NCBI GenBank assembly: GCA_028023455.1
Contig: JAQFVV010012423.1
Coordinates: forward strand, 7,854,269-7,918,268
DNA length: 64,000 nt
Direction of reading: 5' to 3'
Origin: Epiperipatus broadwayi
Taxonomy: Eukaryota; Onychophora; Udeonychophora; Euonychophora; Peripatidae
Of this stretch, positions 39,384-50,640 are shown one piece after another. How positions within the stretch are numbered: position 1 is the stretch's first letter; every line of letters begins with the position of its first letter. The notes beneath the pieces were generated by a model. That model did no database searches. It saw only the letters and a program-made list of their open reading frames with translations, and had not been told where the DNA came from. The translations under genes were made by a program, and so were the position numbers.

Positions 39384-39539
39384 ATAAGTATTGCAAAATT
39401 CAAAAAATTAAAAAATTTGGATTATTTTGTTTCATCAACAAGACTGTGTATTTTTAATATTCCACCTAATTATGATAATGCAAAACTGAAGAAACTGTGT
39501 TTAAATGCAGTTGAAGAAAAGTCAGCAAAAGTTATTGAG
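39384..39539 (+). CDS. RBM28: RBM28 exon: start of RRM4
   Basis: Exon of 156 nt (52 codons) with acceptor tttctag and donor GAG|gtgagt, phase 0 at both ends. It reads KFKKLKNLDYFVSSTRLCIF, then NIPPNYDNAKLKKLCLNAVE and SAKVIE. The block FVSSTRLCIFNIP matches vertebrate RBM28 (FVSRTRLCLHNLP), where LCIFNI is the RNP2 strand of RRM4. KLKKLCLNAV is helix 1 (QLRKLLLSA in human). A start codon inside the read-through frame at 39417 is not a real start. The reading continues directly into the exon at 43327. Confidence 0.95.
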
Positions 39540-42500
39540 GTGAGTTACTATTATTTAAATATAATAATAATTCTGCATGTTTTAAATATTTTTGATAAAA
39601 AGCAAAGAACATTACTACGGGTAATTTCAACATTTTTTTTTTCTGTTTAATGATGGCATTCATTCTTAAAAAGTTCTCCTATGAAAAAACATTAGCAGAA
39701 TACTTAAAATATACATATATTAAATTAAAAGTAAATGGATTTTTTAAAAAAAGAATAGCATTAAATAGGATAATTTAGAAAGCATGCTATTTGAAAGGTA
39801 AGTATATAACAGTGTGTAGGAATGAGCTGCAAATGGTCAGATGTTTTCTAATGTAATTATAAATATAGATCTCAATGTTGCGTGAAGTATTAAAATAAAG
39901 AAAGCTTTAGAAAATGTTATTCATTGTTAGAGATATACTGTACATAATTATGGAGAAAAAGGTTATTAAATATTCTTCTGTGAAAAAAACAACAACAAAA
40001 ACTTAAATAGTATGAGAAAAAACGTAAATAAATAAATAAATAAATAAATGTAATTTGTTTTTAAAATTACTGCAATCACAGGTGGCAGAAGATAATTTGC
40101 TCTATTAGGAATTTGACAAGCTTAAGGCTATAAGTAACTAAGTATGGAAAGTCTTCCCTATCATTGTAACATTGCTAATAACATAGATTTAGTTATCAAT
40201 AAGTCATATTTTGAATAAGTTTATACTTTTTTTGTTATCATTATCGGGAATAAATAGTATTTAATTAAAAAATATTTTTATAACAAATTTTTAATTTGTT
40301 TCTTAAAAATATTTGTTTTTTTTTTTAATGTGACATTTAAACAACCAATTAATAGATTAAGCACAACTGTTCCATTCAATTAACCCTATATATATTTTTT
40401 TTTTCTCACTGAATTGAACATGTAAACAGTCTATATTTTTTTAATCACATATATATATACGTTCCTCAGCCAGGAATCAAAAGATAAATATTTAACTCTT
40501 GAATTACTCTCGATGCACTAGAACAAATGAGGATTTTTTTTTTTTTTTAATAAATATGTAATCAAGCTAAAACAATTTTAAAACATTATTTTGGCACCAT
40601 GATTTATTTATTTTTTTTATTAAAAAAATCACGTATACTGTATTTACTTATAGATAAAAATATCATTTATCAATGGAATTTCTAAACCTTATACATAGGT
40701 TTGACTTACTTTATATTCCTAGCTGATTAAGCATATGACGCACGGCCTTAAGGCATTAGTGTAATCTTTGATTTTATTTATGTTTCTTTCATACTTGCAT
40801 TAATTAACTATCATGATTTTCTTATGCTGCTCTTGAGAGTTATTGATCTAATACAACTTTTGATTTTTCTATATACATGGCTTGCACACCACATTTATAT
40901 GTATACATTGAAACCTTCTTATTGACATAATTTTATCCTATCATTGATTTTCTTTGTATCCACTCTAATGTGTAAATAAAGTTTTAATTTTTGAAAGTAA
41001 AATATAAAATAGTTTTAATTGATTCCTTCAGGATAAAGTCCTATCTAGGTTTAGATTTAAGTTTTTTAGGTAGCCATTTTGTAATCAATTTAATTAAATT
41101 GGTTGACTAATGATATGTAACTATTATTAGCTGGAGCAGGGATAATAGTTTTATTAAAATAGTGTGTAAAAGAACTAATATGTCAACATGGATAGGATGA
41201 CTACCTTGGCACTAACATGGGCTTTGAATGTTCCATCATCATATTTTCAATGCAATGGAAAGCTGAAGAGTTGTGGGTTGGAGTAGTTTGAAGCCTGTCC
41301 ATTAAAGTATGAAGATTGGCTATCTTAATATAAAGCTGAGCACTGATGTGTGTAAAAGAACTAATATGTCAACATGGATAGGATGACAACCTTGGCACTA
41401 ACATGGGCTTTGAATGTTCCATCATCAGATTTTCAATGCAATGGAAGGCTGAAGAGTTATGGGTTGGAGTAGTTTGAAGCCTGTCCATTAAAGTATGAAG
41501 ATTGGCTATCTTAATATAAAGCTGAGCACTGATTGTATATATGTGTGGAGATAGTAATCTAGACCAACTGATGATTGCTGGTTTAGCATGAAATACTTAT
41601 ATAGGTGATTATTTATCTTTTCAACATGTGTGCGATTAGGTGGGGCAGTAATATGAGATGGCACTGAGAGTAGTGGGTCGTGTGAGAGTCTGAGTTCGAA
41701 TTGCGCATATATTACATATATAAATACAGGTTTAAGCCTGTATTATGTATTAATGATCAGAATGAAAAATAAAAAAATTATCATTCATTCTGTAAGTGGA
41801 TATTTCATATTGTTTAATTTTGAGGGTTACTCCAGATCATATCTATTAATTGTCTTTAACTTTTATGTTATGATAAGTCTTGCAGTTATTTGCTTTACAA
41901 AAATTATTTTCATCAATGAAATTGATTAAAAAAAAAAAAATCACATCTGAATTATTCAAATTTGAAAAATGTTCTACTTAATTACAAACATTAAAAGTTT
42001 GGTAAAAACAGTCTCAAAAGTCTCATTAAACTCAGTGGGGTGAAAAAAGTGGCACATGGACTGTTCAAATTTTGATCACCCTCTGAGCTAAAAGATAAAA
42101 CGAATCTAGATTGGTTAAATGAGTGTCAGTACAGTGGATGTAAAAATAAAAAATAGATATTATAATATAATAGAAGCTGTTAGCATTTGTGGAAAGGGAG
42201 GTATATTCATTTACATGCTGAGTATTATTGTAAATAATTTCCTTATATGGCTCAATGATTTATATGGTCTTAGCAAGTTCATGTAATTAATTATCAAAGC
42301 ATTCTATTGTTTCAGTTAAAAAGCTTTTTAAGTATTTGTGTATGTGTATATATACTACAGACTTAATATTTGCTGTTTGATAAGCCGCTTGCAATGTCTT
42401 TTCATTAAATACTGGTGATGTTTTAGAAAATTGAGGATTACTATCTTCAAGTTGAAGCAATTATTCTAATCATATGTAGAATTTACTATTGTTACAATGC

Positions 42501-43326
42501 CTCCTATTGCTATTCCCTTCATAAGAGCAACATCATATTCTGGACAATTTGGAATGTAGATTTCCAGTATGTCTCATTTTTTGAAGCTCTGTTTCACTAA
42601 TGACTTACAACCCTTTTAATTAGATTTTGAAGATATTTATCTATAAGTATATGTTTTACCTATAACACCATCTATCATGTTTTTGTCAGATGCATAAATA
42701 CACATACCAACACATTCTCCTTGATAATATTAAAAAATCATATATAGAGAGTAAATTTGTAGTTGGCAACTCTGTGTTAGGTTATTAAATGAATATTGTA
42801 AAACCACATCAAAGTTATTTTGTGCTTTAAAATCTGATTAGTATTGTGCCTGGTATTTATATGCAAGATGTTTTACATCCTTACATTGAAATACTAGCTA
42901 TAGACTGTTTATTTTAGTATGATGTCAAAGATAGCTAGTATATATATTGGTAATTTTGACTAAAGGAAATTTATAAATAAAAAACAAAACATGGTAATTT
43001 GGTTTATATAGCTGTTTTAATATATTTCAATCACAAAACTGATTTTCTCCAGAAAGTGTAGCCAACATAATTATTTAATTATTATTGAAAACTTGAAAAT
43101 TTTTATCTCCCTCTTTAGAACAATTTCATATGGAATTATGAAAGGTATAATTTTTTTTAAAAAAAATGCAAATTCTGGTATATATTTGTTTTATTTAAGT
43201 AAATTTGATTAATAGTACAATAAATATTATTATTATTATTTTGAAACATACTTGTATACACAATTTCCACTTTATTTCTATGTTACATTTGTAAAATTTC
43301 ATCAATTCTTATATTCTGTTATTTAG
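39540..43326 (+). other. RBM28 intron, 3.8 kb
   Basis: Intron with donor gtgagt and acceptor ctgttatttag. It contains the duplicated repeat-family copy at 41162-41725. The stretch 39540-41161 has AAAT microsatellite near 40027 and poly-T runs. 41726-43326 is plain AT-rich intron. Confidence 0.8.
41162..41725 (+). repeat. Unnamed repeat family copy with internal duplication
   Basis: The first 186 bp (41162-41347) are repeated in tandem at 41348-41533 with few differences. They include ggctttgaatgttccatcat, gctgaagagtt and cctgtccattaaag. The 3' portion 41534-41725 is single and shares accaactgatg and catgaaatac with the copies at 44.6-45.6 kb. The far end has a tRNA-like gagttcgaattgcgc. No coding potential was seen. 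Confidence 0.85.
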
Positions 43327-43464
43327 GCTCGTGTTATGAGAGAAGAAAATAGTCCAACTGCTCGTCTCAAAGGCTATGGCTATATTGAATTTATTCAACA
43401 TGAACATGCTCTTAAGTGTTTACGGAAACTTAATAATAATCCTACTATATTTAGTAAAAAACAG
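43327..43464 (+). CDS. RBM28: RBM28 exon: RRM4 RNP1 and C-terminal half
   Basis: Exon of 138 nt (46 codons) with acceptor ttatttag and donor CAG|gtaaca, phase 0 at both ends. It reads ARVMREENSPTARLKGYGYI, then EFIQHEHALKCLRKLNNNP and TIFSKKQ. KGYGYIEF is the RNP1 strand. EHALKCLRKLNNNPTIF closely follows vertebrate RBM28 (EHALKALRLINNNPEIF), a stretch characteristic of this protein's RRM4. The usual longer loop before RNP1 is shorter here than in human. It is followed in frame by the exon at 48704. Confidence 0.96.
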
Positions 43465-44589
43465 GTAACATGTATATAATGTTGGTCTGTTTATAAATTG
43501 CTATTATAAGGAATAAAATTGGAATTATGAAGATATATCTTTAAATTTAAATTACAATCATAATTAATATTAATATTATTGCTATGTTAAAATATTATAA
43601 ACTGGTCTTTTAGCAACATAACTGTATAATTATGTACACAATGTTGTGATGCTGTGAAGATTCTAACACAACTTGATTTTTTTAATTTACTACAATATAA
43701 TAAAAAAATTTTTTATTTATTGTAGTACCAATTATTGTAAGTTTGAGTAATTAGTAGGGACTAAATTGCACTGTTATCTGGTAACCATTTATTACTCAAG
43801 CTTAGAGGAAAGAGAGGAGAAATGTTTTGCAGATTACTTTTATAATAAACTTTTATTACTAAAATCAGTAATTTTGAAATGCAAAAAATTCCTCACTAAT
43901 CTCAAGCCATAAATCCTTGAATTGATATAAAAATAAATTTGTCATTATTTTTTTAATAATCTAATAATGACTTTTCAGTTTACAGATTGAATTTTTTTGG
44001 TTTTATAGCAATGTTTATAACTTATTTTGGCCATGAATATGAGGGAAAACCTCGAAAGTACTAGGCCTAAATTAATTTGATTTAATTGTTTTTGGTTACT
44101 ACTTACAGCTTCTTCTTCAGTGGGTAAATCGCTTTTATATGCTAATAATGACTTATTAATTTATGAGTGATCTCAAACCAAAAAAAATTGTTTAACATTT
44201 CTGTGTTTTATTTTGCTTTATTTTATTTAATGCCTATTTTTGACACAATGAATAGATTTTTTTTTAAGAAAAATTAATTTGCAAGTAATTTTTGAAAATT
44301 TTTTATTTTAAAAAAATTATTAATTTATTGAATATTAATATCAAACTTTTTTAAAAATCAATTATACTTATTTGCCATGGGAGTAATTGTGATAATATTT
44401 ATCTTAAAATTAAGAGTAGTATTTCAATGCTGTCGGTCATTGCATATCTTTCATTAGAAGAAATTTTTTCTGTCGATGTATTTCATACAAATATAGGAAT
44501 TAGTTTATCCTAGTTTCTAATTATTTATATAGTTATTAATGTACTAGAGATATGTCTGTATATTTTATACAAATTTAATTATTAATATT

Positions 44590-45100
44590 GGAATACAAGT
44601 ATAATATATAGACTGAACTTTAAATATAATTAGAAGGATTTGAACAGACTTTCAAGCTCCCTTCAACTATAAACTTCATCTTATATTACTGATACACATG
44701 ACCACATATATGTGAAAAAAAAAAAAGATCCCCGATATGTGTATTTAAAGCTGAACCAGTGCTCACCATTTGGTCCAGATCATCACCTCCCACGCATATA
44801 TAATCAGTGATTAGCTTATATTAAGATAGCAAATCTGCAAAATTTAATGAACAGGCTTCAACTTTTTCACTCTCCAACTCTTCAGCCATCCATATTATGG
44901 AAAATCTGATGATGGAATGCTCAAAGCCCTTGTTGATGCCAATATTGTTGTCATACCCATGTTGACTTTCAGTCACTCTGACCCCTCATATGTGGGATCT
45001 TAATATATCCATTTAAATATATAGAAGAGGGAAGGCAAAATTCAGACTGAATCTGTAATATATGAATATAAATATAATGTATATATTGAACTTTAGATGC
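44590..45100 (-). repeat. Unnamed repeat family, left arm of inverted pair
   Basis: This is an inverted copy of the family at 41162. On the + strand it reads tttggtccagatcatcacct, tatattaagatagcaaat, actcttcagccatcc and gatgatggaatgctcaaag, all complements of blocks in the right arm. It begins near ctttcaagctcccttcaact, which mirrors agttgaagggagcttgaaag at the end of the right arm. Confidence 0.85.
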
Positions 45101-45138
45101 AATTAGAGTGGACTGTTGAAAGGAGCTTGAAAATCTGT

Positions 45139-45640
45139 AAATCTAAAGTTCAATATTATATACATTATACATGTATTCAAATATTACAGATTCAGCTTAA
45201 ATTCTGCCCATTCCTCTTCTGTATATTTAAATGGATGTATTAAGGTCTTATATATGAGTGAACAGAGTGATTTAAAGTCAACATGGGTATGATTCAATAT
45301 TGACATCAACAAGGGCTTTGAGCATTCTATCATTGGATTTTCAATAATATGGATGGCTGAAGAGTTGGAGGGTGGAGAAGATTAAAACCTGTCCATTAAA
45401 GATTGAAGATTTGTTATCTTAATATAAGCTGAGCACTGATTACATATATGTGAGGGAAATAATGATTTGGACCAACTGATGGATGCTGGTTATGCATGAA
45501 ATACGTATATTGGAGATCATTTATCTTTTTCACATGTATGTCATCATATGTATTAGTTATGTAAGATGGAGTGGTTAGTTGAAGGGAGCTTGAAAGTATG
45601 TGTTCAAATTCTCTCCAATTAAACTTAATTATTATAATAA
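45139..45640 (+). repeat. Unnamed repeat family, right arm of inverted pair
   Basis: This is the + oriented copy, facing 44590-45100 across a ~38-bp spacer. Blocks shared with the 41-kb copy include agggctttgagcattctatc, atggctgaagagttgg, cctgtccattaaag and aatataagctgagcactgat. The end has gagtggttag...gtgttcaaattc, which resembles A and B boxes of a Pol III promoter but in degraded form. Confidence 0.85.
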
Positions 45641-46264
45641 TAATTTGTGGATTATCTGTATCACTAATGGAATAGTCATTAGCTGTATATTTACATTATC
45701 AATATATAAGAATTAATAAAATTGAATATGCTTATTTAAATATACCAATTCCTGTAGCTTGTTATTGGTCCTTGAAATTTTGCAAGTATATAAAGATTAC
45801 TGTTATAATTTGATAGAAAATCAGTTATAAAATAAAGTTTTGAATTGTGTGACTTTTAAAAATGATCTTCGGTCACCTGATCTTCAAAGTAGTTAAAATT
45901 GATATATTAAACCACATTAGTTATGTATTTTGATGAAAATATTATTTATAAATATGTAATAACTGAAGTTTTGTGGATGGAAGTAAAACCAATATTACTT
46001 AAAGATGATGGAGCCATTTAGTCTAAAGATGATGAATAGAAAAAGGCTGTGTGAAAACAAATTAAGTGCTGTAAAATGTACTGAGTTATATGGCTTAGAC
46101 ATACATTTTTTTAAATATCAAGAATAAAAAACAAGTGATGGAGATAATATTTAAAATTATTCACACTTCTTAAACCTCATGGATGAACTACTAGAAATGG
46201 AAATAAATTTCAATTGAACGGAATTTAAATTTTGATGAAAACCTTCAAATAACTGAATGCCCTG

Positions 46265-46365
46265 CATGATTTGGTGCAATGGTAGAGGACACACTCTAGA
46301 GCTTATGATCATGAATTGTGGCCCAGTTCTGCCACTTCTGGTGCTCAAACTGATGAGCAATGAAC
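46265..46365 (+). repeat. Possible tRNA-related repeat fragment
   Basis: The words tttggtgcaatggtagagga and ttctggtgctcaaact resemble A-box and tail parts of a tRNA-derived repeat. The phrase agttctg-c-cttctggtgctcaaact is matched by agttctggcgctcaaact at 62273. The two stretches share little else, so this is a weak family call. The open frames on both strands here are chance. Confidence 0.35.
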
Positions 46366-47645
46366 TATCCAAGTATTATTTACCATTGAATAAATTGCCA
46401 TTTGAAAATTTTGAGTTACCCTTGAAATCACCATACATTGTCAAAAGTAGGAATTCTATACATTAAAATTATGGAGCAATCCAAACTATGGTATTCAACT
46501 TTATTTAGTATCTAAGAGATATTGAATGAAGTCCTAGAACTAATAATGGAAATGATAATACCATTAATATGCCAAGATTGAAAAATCAAGTGTTATAAGT
46601 GCAGTGATGATCAAAACAATTCATTGTAAGCATCATCAAGAAGATTCATTATGACTACATAAGAAAATATAGCTTAAAGAATTTTTGTTATTACCGTGTT
46701 TAGATTAAGCAGTGTGTTAGGAAAGTATTTAGAAATATTAAAAATATGTCACTGAGTATTTGAATCTAACAAATTTGTAGTTTTTACATTATCTTGATTA
46801 AAAATGAATGTGTCCATTAATTGTGTGATGTATGTACCATGTATTTGTTCCAATTTATCTTTTTCAAAATTTATATGATAAGGGATGTATTTATTACTTT
46901 TAATAAGCACAGCATAGCTGTAATCATAAAACACTCTAAAAGCTTACCAAAAAAGCATTTGCATTAAAAAAATAATAATAATATTTGTTTAATTCATTAG
47001 TGCACTCACACATTAAGATATTTGTCAATCACATGATTTTCAACTTATTTTCGATATCTGTACCACAATTCTCAGATTTTTAATCTTGTTAATCAATGCT
47101 AATAATTAATCTTAGGGTTTAAAACCAAATCCTTTTTATAAAAAAAAAAAAACAAATTTACAAATGCATGAAAATATACTAAAAGAAATTACATTAAGAC
47201 AGCAATAATTATCTATAGTTAATCTTTTTTATTACAATTATAAAAGAGTTTGCATATAGTTTTAAAAGAATCTAAAAACATATACATTTCTAAAATTAAA
47301 AAAAAAAAATCACTAGCATACGCAATTTTAAAATATATTATTATAATGTGCATTTGAATTATTAAACAACTCATCATTATTACTTAAAATTGGTAAATAT
47401 TAAACTAATATAAAATCTGTATTTTGTAATTATTATTTATTATGACATTTAATGATTTTATTTATTATTACGAATAATAAATATGCGACTTTTTTTCCAT
47501 ACGTTAGTGAAGCTATAATTATACTATAATGTGTAATATGTCTGCTTAGCACTTTCAAGATTTAATGTTCAAATCTCATACTCATAGCTTTACAAATGAA
47601 AACTGTTGTGATTTATTGTACACATATGCAAATGAGTTTGAATTT

Positions 47646-47897
47646 TTAATTAGTTAGTCCATTTTTTGGAGAGAGCAAAGCATGCTCTCTTCTATTAATG
47701 GCACTGAGATCATTTGCTATGTAAAAAGCTTCTTTGACTTTTCTTTTGGCATCACTCTTCTCTGTGCAAATTATTTGGGCAGAACTGGGTTCGAATACAT
47801 GGCCTGTAGCTGCCTGGTGGTCCCAGAAGACTGATGTTTCTTCATTTTTATTTTTAGTCCTACTGCATGCCTGGTAGACTAATTGAGGGCATGCCAT
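47646..47897 (-). pseudogene. Second Penelope-like GIY-YIG fragment
   Basis: The minus-strand 83-codon frame reads SVFWDHQAATGHVFEPSSAQ, then IICTEKSDAKRKVKEAFYIA, then LSAINRREHALL. This follows the C-terminal half of the Penelope-type GIY-YIG domain (H---TGH-f----a-ii--e----kRkl-Ea-eI------NRd-G--L). TGH, the RK-EA helix and INR are intact. The wording differs clearly from the copy at 36.9 kb, so it is a different subfamily. The upstream part (VYQACSRTKNKNEE) no longer matches. No RT was seen next to it. Confidence 0.75.
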
Positions 47898-48703
47898 TTT
47901 GTAATGGGTGTTTTTATTTATTTTATACTACAATATAGGAATTAATGAACTCATATCACATATAGAAAGAAACAATATTTTTTTGAAAATAAAAATAGAA
48001 ACTTAAATAATAAATATATATAAAAAAAATTTGTATCACTAATTACTAATTGAAAGCAATTTAGTTTAAATCAATATTTTTTTTTACATTTAGTTTTTTT
48101 TTTTTTTTAATAACTTTTATTATATAGCATAAACACAAAAGTACTTTCTGACTTAAAATGTATACAATTTTCATGGAATTTGTATTAAAAAATGTTGTGC
48201 TTTGTAATTCTTCAATTCTCAAAAACTTTTTTGTTTTTTCACAATTGAGGCTTTCACACAAGCTTATTTATTTATTTTAAGAGTTTAAAAGAATCATTTT
48301 TATTTAAGGTTAAATGATAAGAATCATTACAGTAAAGATAACCAAATGTGAGAAACAAAATCACTTATTTGCTTAAAATGAAGTTTTAGAACCATTTAAA
48401 AGAGAATATCATTTGTAGCCATGTCATGGAAAAATCTGGATATAAATCATAATTTTGACATAAAGATACATTTTGAAATTTATTCCGAAAAAAATGGAGA
48501 ACTTTTTGAATTGGTAATTGAATAGCATAGAGGAATTAATAACTCACTTTGGCAGAATTATCAGATAAATTCATTAAATCATGAGGAAAATTTGTGGTTA
48601 TATGTATAATCTATTAACATTTTTGCATTATCTTTAAAAAAATATTTTATTATTTTGTACTATTTTTTGAAGTATAATTAGTTTTATTTATTTTTTTATT
48701 TAG

Positions 48704-48778
48704 AGACCCATTGTACAGTTTTCTATTGAAAGTTATACCGTTAGGAATATCAGGAAAAAAAGAAAAGAAAATAATTTA
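48704..48778 (+). CDS. RBM28: RBM28 exon: end of RRM4 and basic tail start
   Basis: Exon of 75 nt (25 codons) with acceptor tttatttag and donor TTA|gtaagt, phase 0 at both ends. It reads RPIVQFSIESYTVRNIRKKR and continues KENNL. RPIVQFSIES is the last strand of RRM4 (RPIVEFSLED in vertebrates), and it is followed, as in the family, by a basic K/R-rich helix. About 150 or more residues of C-terminal tail would be expected after this in a full-length protein; I could not locate those exons. Confidence 0.94.
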
Positions 48779-50226
48779 GTAAGTTGTAAATTAATTATTC
48801 ATTTATATTCACTTCTATGTCTCAAAAATGTTTATTGCAATATTATTATTGTTATTGTATCACATATTCATTAACAAAGAACTGATAGATATTGATTGAA
48901 CAAAGTTTAAGAAATTTAAATTAAGTTGGTCTCTGATCTTGTATCAATAATAAATTATTCTTTTGCTTAAAAAAAAAGATGGCAGTGCATTTATAATTCT
49001 CAATGCTTATATAAAAATTTGTTGAATGATATATTATTTCATTTTAATAACTTGGAGACTAATAGTCATTACTTTTATTACAGGACTATATAAATGAAAG
49101 GATTTTTTGGTGTAATGGTTAACACACCCACCTGCTGTGTAATAACCTTAAATTTAAATATTGATAGAATTGGGGATTTTTTCAAGTAGCTGAAAATGTC
49201 TCAGCAAATTTAGATTCCCCCCCCCCCCAAACAGCCAGTTTAAAATCATTTTACTTAGCCATTCATTTATTAGTGGTCTTCAACCTTTTCACACCTGCCG
49301 ACCGGCAAAAATAAGGATAAGATTTTGCAGACCAGCAGAAGTTTACAGATAAATTTTCTTAAAGATGTAACCTGCTTAGCCTTAGATAAGCATAATTGTT
49401 ATAACTGACCAAAACAGCATACTAGTTATTGTGTATTGTAATGGTATTGCTTACCTTCACATGCTGAACAGTCTTTCTCGAGTTGCGCAGTCATACTGCT
49501 ACAAAAAACAGTACAATAACAATTGTTCTCATTAATGTGCTTGCATTTTATGTTTATTATTTTATTGTTAAAACACATTGATTTGTAATATAGAACCCAA
49601 ATTTAATTTATCAACATTGAACCTATATTATAGTAAAATAACATATTTTTTAAATATAATCATTTAATTAATACATATAAAAGTCTGTTGAATTCATAAA
49701 ACTAATAAATTTAAAAAAAAAACTTTTAAAATTATTTTTAAATTTGCTTATTTTAAATAATAATTTTATTTGTTTTCTGTAACTTTAATATTATTTGAAA
49801 TTTATAAATAATTATTATTGATATTAATTTTTATTTGTTTTCTTTTTAAAAAATTATTAGATTATATTTTTATTTGTTAATGCATAATAGTACAATTTTA
49901 GTGTTTGCTTTGTTTTTGAATTTCCATTTAAAAACTATCATATTTAAATTGTTTTATATTCTCAAACTAATAACCATCTAAACTAAAAGCTGCTATGATT
50001 TTTTTTATCACTGATTTATAAAGGACTTGATGTTTTTGAACATTAATTACTAAACCAAAGTTATTATAGGTTATATTCAAACATCAGGATTTTTGAATTG
50101 GCAAGAACATCATATTCATTAACATGTTGTAAATCTATAAACCATGAAGATGAATTTTTTTTTGTTCTTGTTTTTAATCCATTCAAATTAAAATCCCACT
50201 ATCAAGCCTATGTTACATGTTGGTAG
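48779..50226 (+). other. Intron or downstream region, partly hAT-like
   Basis: It starts with the donor gtaagt of the last sure RBM28 exon. A single hAT-like terminus, tagtggtcttcaacctttt, lies at about 49272 followed by tgccgaccggc, but I found no matching right end. At 49105 ggtgtaatggttaacacacc looks like a lone Pol III A box. The rest is AT-rich. Confidence 0.5.
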
Positions 50227-50640
50227 CTACTTCATGTAGCCATCTATAAACATTTTAAAAAACACTATCACAAAAATAGAAAACAAAATTGGAGCTAGTA
50301 TCCATCCCTGTTTAATACCAATTTTCATTCCAAATAGCTCAAGTCTCTCACGGATCTTTTTGATTAACTGAGTCAATAAAATCAATTTACAAATTGTAGC
50401 TTTGCTCATTATGTCTTTTTTATATTTATCTGGAAACAAAAACAATGTCTCTAGTACTCCTTGATTCTCTAAAATCATATTGAGTTTTGATAATTTATTC
50501 AGTAAAATCCTTAAAGTATCATAGTGCAATCTTGTCTATTTCTTTCATTTTTAAAAATTGTAACTATAGAAACATTCATAAGGTCAATTTGGGAATAATT
50601 TCATTATATTTTTGAGGCTAATATCATTTTATTTTAAAAT
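50227..50640 (-). pseudogene. LINE reverse transcriptase fragment, copy 1
   Basis: The minus-strand frame at 50227-50529 reads LENQGVLETLFLFPDKYKKD, then ERLELFGMKIGIKQGWILAP and ILFSIF. GIKQGWILAPILFSIF is the RT block 'GvkQGCvLaPtLFsi-'. The preceding part matches the block with 'T-DmiFvlrq--EK'. About 30-40 residues between them, expected to hold the first catalytic Asp (FVDltKAFD), are missing. It belongs to a non-LTR element, and a related fragment lies at 53330. Confidence 0.8.

Larger units (their letters stand above)
43465..48703 (+). other. RBM28 intron, 5.2 kb
   Basis: Intron with donor gtaaca and acceptor tttttatttag. It holds the large inverted repeat at 44590-45640, a possible tRNA-like fragment near 46270 and a Penelope fragment at 47646. 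43465-44589, 45641-47645 and 47898-48703 otherwise show only AT-rich sequence. Confidence 0.8.

Noticed and set aside
40450-40530. Possible tRNA-derived fragment on the minus strand
   Set aside because: Only a B-box-like word next to cctggctgagg is seen, with no second copy or A box in the right place.
44030-44140. Possible Penelope-like terminal motif
   Set aside because: The words cttcttcttcagtggg and cctcgaaagtac are suggestive but there is no stem or coding match to support it.
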